DNA of 5,571 bases from Candidatus Cloacimonadota bacterium. GTDB taxonomy: Bacteria; Cloacimonadota; Cloacimonadia; Cloacimonadales; TCS61. Below the pieces are notes generated by a model. It did no database searches. It worked only from the letters and a program-made list of their open reading frames with translations, and had not been told where the DNA came from. Position numbers and translations under genes: made by a program. The stretch is from the NCBI GenBank assembly GCA_023133395.1, contig JAGLWO010000026.1, positions 1 through 5,571 on the forward strand, written 5' to 3'. Shown piece after piece: positions 1 to 5,571 of the stretch. The first letter of the stretch is position 1, and every line of letters starts with the position of its first letter.

Positions 1-61
1 GTATATGTCTTGCACCATCATTAGCCAATAGTGTAGGATAAGATGGATCCGGTGCATCACC
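1..61 (-). repeat. Start of a further GEVED-like module, copy D, cut by the window edge
   Basis: Codes for the last visible residues (about 1478-1498), reading YGDAPDPSYPTLLANDGARH and one more. It is nearly the same as the opening of copy A (DPTYPTLLANDGARHI), so the protein continues through at least one more module to the left. Bases 1-23 are identical to 1060-1082. Confidence -1.
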
Positions 62-3000
62 ATATTCAAGATCAGGTACAAAAGATGTAATTTCAAATGC
101 CATATCACTGTAACGGGTTGGTGATGGTGTATTCCAAACTATACTTAGCCACGACATAAATAGTGTTTTTTCCGCAGCAGTACACAGAATAGGAGCAGTT
201 GAGCGTGAACTCTCCTGCCAGCGCCAGATTGCATAGTTAGTAGGATCATTTGAAAATGCAGAAATATCCAACCAGTAGTATGTACTATCTATTTGTTCAA
301 ATGGTGCACTTAGAATGTACTCATAACTATAAATCATATCACCGCTACTATTAAACATTCCAGTAGCAGTTTCATTTACCTGAGAAAGCAGAACATCAAC
401 TCCCCAGATTTCCGGATCAAGAGGTAAACAGTTTGCAGGATCGTTAGCATGAATACTCAGATGGAAATGGTCAATGCCCGAATTTACAGCTTCATAATTA
501 CCCCACCAGTGAATATCCCTTACCAATCCACCATTGCATAGCCAATCATCCGCAATAGTAATAACATTATAAGGATCGGTATAATCATGGCAATGTAAAC
601 CAGGTAATTCTTCACATGGTAGTTGAGACCATTTTACATCAGGATCCTCAATGATCTCTACTCCATAATCTTCAACTTCACCATCTGGGGCTTGACCGGT
701 GATTCCAAGACCACTTACAGTACTGAATCGGAAACGAGCAAATGTATTACCCGTAGTTGCAGTAACAGGAACATAATAGTTCAAGCAAACTGTGCTTGCA
801 AAGTGAATGTAAACATCGGTAAATATATGTTCATTAGGATCAGTCCAGTCACCATCCGCATTGAAATCCATCCAGCCCTGCAAGTAACCTGGTGCGCTTG
901 TAGTAACAATAACTTGTGCAGGACTTCCAGTCATGATCTGTTTAAAGATAACACCATCTTCATCATCTAAATTAGCTAAATCATCACCGGTTGCGGTTGC
1001 ATCAGGCTGACCATCTAATTCAGAATCAATGCTAACTCCTAAATAAGTTACACCATCAAGTATATGTCTTGCACCATCATTAATTGCCAATGTTGGATAC
1101 AAAGTGCCAGTTGTATCATCAGGTGCATCACCAAAGTCAAGTTCCTCTACTTCTTCTTCAACATGAAGCAGGCAATCTTCTGTTTCACCATCTTCAAAGA
1201 CGCCACTTCCATCCCAATCATTTCCAACTGGAGCTTCAGTAATAGAGAATCGTACCCAGACATAACCATCATTAGGTCCGATCTGGAAAGATAATGGTGG
1301 TGGTAGAATTCCGGATAATGGACCACTATAGCCCAAGGGAACAACAAAATCGACTAGTACATGTTCAGGCGTCATAACACCGGCGCATTGGGTGGTTGCA
1401 TCATTCTGCCATTGTCCATCATGGTTCCAATCAAAGAGAACATTTACATATCCATCCACAGGCATTGTGTTGGTTACATCAATATCAATATCAACACCCC
1501 AGTTTGCAGTTTGGCAAACAATTCCAAGTGATGAACCTGTAGCTCCCGGACAAGGGATCACCGCACCGGTTGCATCAATTGTGTAAGAATCCGGGGTAAT
1601 AAGACCTGCATCTCCATCCTGGAAGCATTCATCTAAGTCATAAGCAGGGAAACATCCGGGGCAGGCTCCTGCATTTCCATCAGTTTCTATGTCAACCATA
1701 GGACCAAACCAAGACCAATTTTCACCAAAACCATGTTGGATATAAGAACCAACCGGTCCGACAGTGATACAGGTTGGGAATGAACCTGTTACACCAGAAG
1801 AAGGATAAGCAATTGCACTGGCTCCTTCAGGAGCATCACCAAAGTCGTATTCATATGTAACTTCTTCTTCGATTGTGACCCGGTAATCTTCCACTTCACC
1901 GTCATCAGCTAAACCGGTAAATGTTAAACCTCCCTGCATATTAAATCTGAAACGGGCAAATGTAGTTCCTAATGTTGCAGATGCTGGAACAGTAAAACTA
2001 AGTGTGTTAGTACCAGCAGCTACAGATACATCAGTAAAGATTTGATCATTTACTTCACCCCAGCCACCATCGATATCAAAGTCTATCCAGGCATTAATAA
2101 ATCCATCTACAGAGACAGTAACATCTACATTTACCGATTGACCTATATAAAGAGGATTAACAAAAATGACACCATCTTCATCATCATTTCCATCGTTGTC
2201 ATCACCGGTTGCGGCTGCATCAGGTTGTCCGTCAATTTCAGCATCAATACTAAATCCCATATAGATTAGAGAATCGATTATATGACGAGCTCCATCATTA
2301 GCCAGAAGTGTTGGATAAGTTGGATCTGGAGCATCACCGAAGTCGAGTTCTTCTTCCTCTTCTTCTGTTGTTATTTGGAATGCCAGGTCAATAGAGTCAG
2401 GATAATATTCATGACCCGGTGGGTATCTTAGTTCATTCCATAGACCAACAAATGGTGCCACATCCTGAACCCAGACAGCGTCATCATTCCAATGAGTTTC
2501 ACTGGTTTTCCAGCCAAACATAGCTAGTGGATCCATAAACTCCGCTTGTACTTCCAGCCAGTAAATTATGGGATTTTCAGGAGTTCCTTCCTGCATAAAT
2601 GCTTCTGCAGCATCTATGTAGAAATTATAGAGCCAGCACAGGCTATCCCCTATAGGAATATAGATTTGTTCGTGAGGATCAAACCACCCTTCAGGACCTT
2701 CATTATAAAGTTCTGAATCATACTCTCCAAACATAAAATCTCTCATCCATAGAACATCTCCCGGCATACTCCAGTCTGCTAGAACTCCAGCAGGGATATC
2801 TTCGTGAATGCTTAAATGAAAAATTACTGAACCCATATCTTCCGGTAGAATATCTTGATACCAGGAACCCCAGACATGAATATCCGTAATCAGTCCGGTA
2901 GTAGTACACAAGAAATCATCGGCCAATACAACGGGAGGACCGAACATGGGATTATTACTGGCAGTAACATCCATGCCGAATGGTGATAGATCAGGAAGTT

Positions 3001-4495
3001 GTTCCCATTTTATTGTACTTCCGGAAGAAGCCCCGGTTATAATAAAGTTAAATGTATCATCTGCAAATCCTCCAGTATAGGTCGCTCGAATCGTAATATT
3101 AATATTAACATCTGAAGTTACAACAGGATTTGCAGTGAAAACCAGCTCATTATTGGTATTGATCGTCAAAGTGAACTCTTCTAAGGAAAGATCCGTTACT
3201 ACACTATAGCTTAGCAAAGCAACAGGTCCTTCGTAATAATGATCGAGATCAACACCGGTATAAGGTAACAGAGAAACATCAATGGATACATCCGGCAATG
3301 GTCTCCATTTGCGTGGTTCTACTCCAAAAAGTGCTCCTTGATAAAATCTATAGTCATGTGTGGGAAGAACAGGTGCTATAGCGTCTAAGGTGTAATATCC
3401 ATCATACGATCCGCTCCAGCCAAAATTGACATGGTAATTATCATTAGCTACACCCTGGTAACCATCTATCACAAAGGCGTGACCATCACTATAACCACTG
3501 TTATACCCCTCATAAACAAGCGGACGATTGTTATCCAATTCGGTTTTCAGCATTGCATGCCAAACAGAAGGGGTAGCGCTATAGTTATTTCTTTGGTCAT
3601 AATATGAATTAGGATCATATTTAAAGTGATTCTGTAAAGCGCTTAATGCTGAAGCAGGAACCGCACCTCCAATCCAGGCTCCTGAACCATATAGTCCGTA
3701 ATTCATTTCTGCTCCAACTCCTACATGATATAAAAGTGTATGGACAGAAGGAGTTACAGCTGTTACATTATTTGGCATTGTTGCCCAATTATAGGTAGTT
3801 GCCCCATAGTTTGCAGATTGTGGTCCATAAGTAGCATGAGTATAACTATGTGTTCCTTCCCCTGTTGCAGGATGAGCATGATATTTCATTACTTGTGCAG
3901 TTGCTGTAGCAGTACATCCAGCCCAGACATAACCATTACCTGGTGTATTTGGATCACTCGGGATTGAACCCGCATCAGCAGGACAACTCTCGTTGTAAAA
4001 TTGTCCTTGATTCCAGGTAGTAGATAGTAGTGGTCCTACTGCTCGCACATTCTCAGGCACAAAAATATCAGTCGTAACTTTAAGCCGGTTCCATTTATCT
4101 ACTGTTTTCTGTGGAGGTGATAAATCATTATTTCTGGCATAAAGAATTTGCTCTCTAAAACTGGCAAGCATAGCATCGAATTGGGGTGGATGATTTTCTA
4201 AAGTGTAGTTATGTTTAAATACATAACCAAGAATTGGAACTGCAATATCATCCGCCGCAACAATCACAAATCCGGTTTTATCAAAATTGAAAATATAGTA
4301 AATATTATCTGCATTTTCCGTTTCAATAAAACTTTCGACAATCTCAAAATAATCTGGTGCCTTATCATTCCTTTCAAAATACAAATTCATGGCAACCTGT
4401 TCTGCTGTTGTTTGTGTTACTGCAGCAGAATAGACCATTGAAGGGATAATTACAATAATGGCTAAAATCAATAAAATAGTTCTACTTTTTTTCAT
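1..4495 (-). CDS. Secreted multidomain C10 (streptopain-type) cysteine protease, 3' end beyond window
   Basis: I read 1498 codons without a stop from the ATG at 4495 to the left edge, so the C-terminus is missing. Residues 1-24 form a signal peptide (MKKSRT, then hydrophobic ILLILAIIVII, cleavage near VYSA). Residues 25-140 resemble the C10/Spi inhibitory propeptide (GFVIVAADD at 75-83). The catalytic domain starts near VGPLLSTTW (153). It carries the nucleophile Cys194 in WAGCTATATAQVMKYH and the general base His339 in DGHAFVIDGY, followed by NYHVNFGW (Trp360); spacing closely matches streptopain. A beta-rich linker (about 385-495) leads to a DUF7901-like module (496-710), a GEVED-like repeat (718-876), a divergent cysteine-rich one (884-1114), another GEVED repeat (1120-1282), a second DUF7901-like module (1288-1470) and the start of another repeat (1477 on). 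The expected role is extracellular proteolysis after propeptide removal. A type IX sorting tail beyond the edge is likely but unseen. The protease call is strong; roles of the accessory modules are unknown. Confidence -1.
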   Translation of the reverse strand, partial: MKKSRTILLILAIIVIIPSMVYSAAVTQTTAEQVAMNLYFERNDKAPDYFEIVESFIETENADNIYYIFNFDKTGFVIVAADDIAVPILGYVFKHNYTLENHPPQFDAMLASFREQILYARNNDLSPPQKTVDKWNRLKVTTDIFVPENVRAVGPLLSTTWNQGQFYNESCPADAGSIPSDPNTPGNGYVWAGCTATATAQVMKYHAHPATGEGTHSYTHATYGPQSANYGATTYNWATMPNNVTAVTPSVHTLLYHVGVGAEMNYGLYGSGAWIGGAVPASALSALQNHFKYDPNSYYDQRNNYSATPSVWHAMLKTELDNNRPLVYEGYNSGYSDGHAFVIDGYQGVANDNYHVNFGWSGSYDGYYTLDAIAPVLPTHDYRFYQGALFGVEPRKWRPLPDVSIDVSLLPYTGVDLDHYYEGPVALLSYSVVTDLSLEEFTLTINTNNELVFTANPVVTSDVNINITIRATYTGGFADDTFNFIITGASSGSTIKWEQLPDLSPFGMDVTASNNPMFGPPVVLADDFLCTTTGLITDIHVWGSWYQDILPEDMGSVIFHLSIHEDIPAGVLADWSMPGDVLWMRDFMFGEYDSELYNEGPEGWFDPHEQIYIPIGDSLCWLYNFYIDAAEAFMQEGTPENPIIYWLEVQAEFMDPLAMFGWKTSETHWNDDAVWVQDVAPFVGLWNELRYPPGHEYYPDSIDLAFQITTEEEEEELDFGDAPDPTYPTLLANDGARHIIDSLIYMGFSIDAEIDGQPDAAATGDDNDGNDDEDGVIFVNPLYIGQSVNVDVTVSVDGFINAWIDFDIDGGWGEVNDQIFTDVSVAAGTNTLSFTVPASATLGTTFARFRFNMQGGLTFTGLADDGEVEDYRVTIEEEVTYEYDFGDAPEGASAIAYPSSGVTGSFPTCITVGPVGSYIQHGFGENWSWFGPMVDIETDGNAGACPGCFPAYDLDECFQDGDAGLITPDSYTIDATGAVIPCPGATGSSLGIVCQTANWGVDIDIDVTNTMPVDGYVNVLFDWNHDGQWQNDATTQCAGVMTPEHVLVDFVVPLGYSGPLSGILPPPLSFQIGPNDGYVWVRFSITEAPVGNDWDGSGVFEDGETEDCLLHVEEEVEELDFGDAPDDTTGTLYPTLAINDGARHILDGVTYLGVSIDSELDGQPDATATGDDLANLDDEDGVIFKQIMTGSPAQVIVTTSAPGYLQGWMDFNADGDWTDPNEHIFTDVYIHFASTVCLNYYVPVTATTGNTFARFRFSTVSGLGITGQAPDGEVEDYGVEIIEDPDVKWSQLPCEELPGLHCHDYTDPYNVITIADDWLCNGGLVRDIHWWGNYEAVNSGIDHFHLSIHANDPANCLPLDPEIWGVDVLLSQVNETATGMFNSSGDMIYSYEYILSAPFEQIDSTYYWLDISAFSNDPTNYAIWRWQESSRSTAPILCTAAEKTLFMSWLSIVWNTPSPTRYSDMAFEITSFVPDLEYGDAPDPSYPTLLANDGARHI
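86..634 (-). repeat. DUF7901-like module, second copy
   Basis: Codes for residues 1288-1470. It opens with KWSQLPC, then IADDWLC (ending at Cys1320), VRDIHWWGNY, HFHLSIHANDP, YYWLDISAF and MAFEITS, matching the first copy motif by motif but about 30 residues shorter. Like the first copy it is followed at once by a GEVED-type opening (DLEYGDAPDP), so a DUF7901-GEVED pair is the apparent repeating unit. Confidence -1.
650..1138 (-). repeat. GEVED-like module, copy C
   Basis: Codes for residues 1120-1282. Same order of motifs as copy A: DFGDAPDD, NDGARHI, an acidic stretch (GDDLANLDDEDGVIF), GWMDFNADGDW, FARFRF and closing DGEVEDYGV. At DNA level its start shares an identical 23-base block (1060-1082) with the cut copy at the left edge (1-23). 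Confidence -1.
1154..1846 (-). repeat. Divergent, cysteine-rich GEVED-like module, copy B
   Basis: Codes for residues 884-1114, about 70 residues longer than the neighbouring copies. It keeps the opening DFGDAP, the core (GYVNVLFDWNHDGQW) and a degenerate closing motif, EDGETEDC. It contains eight cysteines (including GACPGC, DEC, IPC, IVC, TQC, EDC), whereas copy A has none and copy C has one. Disulfides or a metal site are possible; neither can be decided from sequence. Confidence -1.
1868..2344 (-). repeat. GEVED-like module, copy A of the protease
   Basis: Codes for residues 718-876. It opens with DFGDAPDPTYPTLLANDGAR, continues through an Asp-rich stretch (TGDDNDGNDDEDGVIF) and a beta-sandwich-like core (FINAWIDFDIDGGW, FARFRFN), and closes with DDGEVEDYRV, the motif that names the GEVED family. 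It has no cysteines. The acidic loops suggest calcium binding, which is inference. A run of six Glu codons precedes it. Confidence -1.
2366..3010 (-). repeat. DUF7901-like module, first copy
   Basis: Codes for residues 496-710. Key motifs are KWEQLPD (496-502), VLADDFLC (523-530), ITDIHVWGSWY (536-546), FHLSIHEDIP, IYWLEVQAEF and closing DLAFQITT. The same motif order recurs in the second copy at 86-634. I recognise this as the family I remember as DUF7901; the family name comes from memory and was not checked. Function is unknown; it looks like a secreted beta-sandwich module. Confidence -1.
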
Positions 4496-4499
4496 AAAA

Positions 4500-4507
4500 C
4501 CTCCTTT
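4500..4507 (-). promoter_or_regulatory. Strong Shine-Dalgarno site of the C10 protease gene
   Basis: The minus strand reads AAAGGAGG, then TTTT, then ATG. This near-perfect anti-16S match fixes the start at 4495, in agreement with the signal peptide that begins there. Confidence -1.
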
Positions 4508-4923
4508 GCTTTAGAACTAAAAAAAATTAATAAACTTAAAAGCGATATTAACACTTAAAACCTAATTTTCGATATTATTCTACTAATACTTTCCAAGCAT
4601 CTATGATTCGTCAAAAATCTTCTTCTATATTATATTTGTCAATTATAAATTTTTACATATCTTTAAAAAACTTTATATTATTCCCTAATAGCAATTATTA
4701 ACATCCTCTTTAACAACTCATTTGTCTACAATTATAGATTATCAGTATAGTAAATAATTTTTTTATTATACAATATATTTTATAAAATTTAGATCTAATA
4801 GACAAAATTTATATATTTAGAAGGATTATATACTCTGATGTGAATATGGTCTTGATGAAACTCATTAAAGACAACGAAAAGGATACAGATAAAAAAATCC
4901 TATAACTGTAACTCACTGAAAAT
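4508..4923. other. AT-rich intergenic region, promoter region of the protease gene
   Basis: About 415 bases, very AT-rich, without a convincing gene on either strand. The minus strand carries a TATAAT (4629-4634), a TTGACA (4637-4642) and a TTGACG (4609-4614), but none pairs with a partner hexamer at 16-18 bases, so I do not assign a promoter. The longest suggestive plus-strand reading frame is 19 codons (4846-4905) with no good ribosome site. The protease promoter must lie here, because the gene to the right is closed by a terminator at 4924-4957. Confidence -1.
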
Positions 4924-4957
4924 AAAAGAAAAACCGCTAACTGCAATGTTAACAGCG
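4924..4957 (-). terminator. Rho-independent terminator after the GIY-YIG gene and tRNA-like sequence
   Basis: The minus strand reads CGCT, a 3-base bulge, AAC, loop ATTGCA, GTTAGCG, then GGTTTTTCTTTT. Seven base pairs with one bulge followed by a T-rich tract is a plausible intrinsic terminator. It lies 12 bases past the CCA of the tRNA-like element, the position expected for a tRNA gene terminator, so it may be inherited from one. Confidence -1.
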
Positions 4958-4968
4958 ATTATAAACTT

Positions 4969-5015
4969 TGGTGGGCCCAAGAGGAATCGAATGAGCCAAA
5001 GGCTCACAAGCCTCT
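4969..5015 (-). other. tRNA 3'-end-like sequence with a hairpin inserted in the T-arm
   Basis: Read on the minus strand: AGAGG (5015-5011), CTTG, hairpin TGAGCC-TTT-GGCTCA (5006-4992), TTCGATT (4991-4985), CCTCT (4984-4980), TGGGCCC (4979-4973), A, CCA (4971-4969). Without the 19-base insert, AGAGG-TTCGATT-CCTCT is a regular 5-7-5 T-arm, followed by a 7-base acceptor 3' strand, discriminator A and CCA. No matching 5' acceptor strand (GGGCCCA), D-arm or anticodon arm is visible upstream, so this is not a complete tRNA gene. It could be an integration remnant or a tRNA mimic belonging to the nuclease unit. Confidence -1.
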
Positions 5016-5029
5016 TCAAAGGCGCAGCT

Positions 5030-5314
5030 TTATCCGCCGTTCTTTTTGGCGGATTTATCCGCCTTTGCGGATGGCGGACTCTGACTTTTTTCCAGGTGAT
5101 CCAACCATTTCCGTCCTCTTCCGCTTTTCAAATATTTTTCTCGCTTTCTTGCGCTTGCATAATCCGGATATTCCTCTGTATATAATAATTTAAATTCACC
5201 GATAACCTGGCTTCCCTTTGATGATTTTATTCTGTGTTCATCAAGTCTTCTTTCCAGATTATTGGTGATTCCGATGTAACGCTTCTTTCCTGTTAGAACA
5301 TAAACTGTAATCAT
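5030..5314 (-). CDS. Small stand-alone GIY-YIG nuclease family protein
   Basis: A 94-residue single-domain protein of the GIY-YIG superfamily, which cuts DNA or RNA phosphodiester bonds using a metal ion. Visible motifs are VYVL (Tyr5, the first motif in a variant form), RYIGIT (Tyr13, the YIG motif), NNLERRLDEH (Arg22/23 and His27, catalytic positions of the family) and ARKREKYLKS with Glu59 as the likely metal ligand. The domain ends near residue 76; the tail SPPSAKADKSAKKNGG is encoded by palindromic repeats and is probably not part of the fold. The start at 5314 is supported by the fold beginning at once and by a weak AGAGTAGG upstream. It has no cotranscribed partner. Stand-alone proteins of this size are common in Bacteroidota-like genomes and their function is not established; repair, homing or mobility roles are possible. 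Confidence -1.
   Translation of the reverse strand: MITVYVLTGKKRYIGITNNLERRLDEHRIKSSKGSQVIGEFKLLYTEEYPDYASARKREKYLKSGRGRKWLDHLEKSQSPPSAKADKSAKKNGG
5033..5078. repeat. Alternating GGCGGA/TCCGCC palindromic repeats inside the 3' end of the GIY-YIG gene
   Basis: On the plus strand, TCCGCC (5033-5038), GGCGGA (5048-5053), TCCGCC (5058-5063), GCGGAT (5067-5072) and GGCGGA (5073-5078) follow each other in alternating orientation and can form several mutually exclusive hairpins. They encode the low-complexity tail SPPSAKADKSAKKNGG, and the last unit supplies the stop codon. They are clearly more GC-rich than the surrounding DNA, like a dispersed REP-type repeat. Confidence -1.
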
Positions 5315-5340
5315 AAGCCTACTCTTTGCATTTTTTTATT

Positions 5341-5371
5341 AAAATAAAAAAGCCCCGAAAATCGAGGCTTT
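5341..5371 (-). terminator. Rho-independent terminator between the type IX cargo gene and the GIY-YIG gene
   Basis: The minus strand reads AAAGCC-T-CG, loop ATTTT, CG-G-GGCTTT, then TTTATTTT. Eight base pairs with one A-C mismatch and a strong T tract make a good intrinsic terminator. It lies about 130 bases past the stop codon at 5503. It also sits only 26 bases before the nuclease start codon, so it could act as an attenuator for that gene. Confidence -1.
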
Positions 5372-5393
5372 ACTCTGGTGGTCTCAAGTAGAT

Positions 5394-5422
5394 ATTATAA
5401 GAAATCTATTCATCCAGCATCG
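5394..5422 (-). promoter_or_regulatory. Possible promoter upstream of the 5341-5371 terminator and the GIY-YIG gene
   Basis: A perfect TATAAT lies on the minus strand at 5394-5399. At 17-18 bases upstream the best hexamer is TCGATG/CGATGC, a poor match to TTGACA. If active, it would transcribe into the terminator after about 20 bases and reach the nuclease gene only by read-through. The 26 bases between terminator and nuclease start leave no room for a full promoter, which is why I record this weak candidate. Confidence -1.
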
Positions 5423-5502
5423 AGAAGAAATTGAGGAAACTATCAGTATTAGTAAAAGCTTATTCACCCTTTTGGAACATTGATATCATAGTTCAAAAAT
5501 TT

Positions 5503-5571
5503 TCACTTCAATAATATCATCTTCCTAACTTTCTGAAAATCACCTGCTTTCAGCTTGTAGAAATAGATTCC
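5503..5571 (-). CDS. C-terminal end of a type IX secretion (Por) cargo protein, 5' part beyond window
   Basis: Only the last 22 codons and the TGA are present: GIYFYKLKAGDFQKVRKM and then ILLK. This pattern, GIYFYKL-(x)-G-(x)-KKM(I/L)L(I/L)K at the extreme C-terminus, is the typical end of the type IX secretion sorting domain (TIGR04183-type), which directs outer-membrane export and surface attachment and is usually cleaved off. What the rest of the protein does cannot be seen. It supports assignment of the organism to the FCB group. The frame is open to the right edge. Confidence -1.
   Translation of the reverse strand, partial: GIYFYKLKAGDFQKVRKMILLK

Noticed and set aside
623..970. A 115-codon plus-strand open frame, with others at 1064, 1392, 2042, 3740 and 4211
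   Set aside because: All lie antisense to the continuous protease frame, whose domains are recognisable throughout; the antisense products have no sensible composition and no ribosome sites.
4846..4905. A 19-codon plus-strand frame reading MVLMKLIKDNEKDTDKKIL
   Set aside because: It is too short and lacks a Shine-Dalgarno site; the Lys/Asp/Glu richness is expected in AT-rich DNA. It could be a gene remnant but there is nothing to support it.
4969..5060. A complete tRNA gene
   Set aside because: Only the T-arm and the acceptor 3' strand with CCA are present; no D-arm, anticodon arm or 5' acceptor strand can be folded upstream.
5033..5078. A CRISPR array
   Set aside because: The repeated units are 6-7 bases, alternate in orientation and lack regular spacers; they are palindromic repeats within a gene.
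4946..5185. A 79-codon plus-strand open frame
   Set aside because: It is antisense to the tRNA-like sequence and the GIY-YIG gene and shows no recognisable family.
5374..5391. A second tRNA 3' end on the minus strand (TTGAGACCACCA)
   Set aside because: Only ACCACCA is suggestive; no T-loop (TTCRANN) precedes it, so it is kept only as half of a weak direct repeat.

Overview
The window looks like bacterial DNA of moderate-to-low GC, probably from the Bacteroidota/Cloacimonadota side of the FCB group. The evidence is a type IX secretion (Por) sorting tail at the right edge, a secreted C10 (streptopain-type) protease with GEVED-type repeats, and very AT-rich intergenic DNA. The phylum is an inference; there is no rRNA or housekeeping marker to settle it.

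Layout: every supported gene is on the minus strand. Positions 4495 down to 1 are one uninterrupted reading frame of 1498 codons that runs off the left edge. It encodes a giant exported multidomain C10 cysteine protease: signal peptide, inhibitory propeptide, catalytic domain with Cys194 and His339, a beta-rich linker, then an alternating array of DUF7901-like and GEVED-like modules. It has a strong ribosome binding site. Positions 4508-4923 are AT-rich and hold no convincing gene.

Positions 4924-5371 are a compact unit containing a small GIY-YIG nuclease gene (5314 to 5030). The 3' part of that gene is built from alternating GGCGGA/TCCGCC palindromes. Directly after it lies a sequence matching the 3' end of a tRNA (T-arm, acceptor strand, CCA), with a small hairpin inserted in the T-arm, and then a rho-independent terminator. 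A second terminator lies upstream of the nuclease gene and probably ends the transcript of the next gene. That gene is represented only by its last 22 codons (5571 to 5503), a typical type IX secretion C-terminal tail.

The two flanking genes fit an export theme: large surface or secreted proteins, of which the protease probably breaks down extracellular protein. The nuclease unit between them looks like a small autonomous or formerly mobile cassette rather than part of their pathway. The nuclease/tRNA-mimic/palindrome unit is the most unusual thing in the window.
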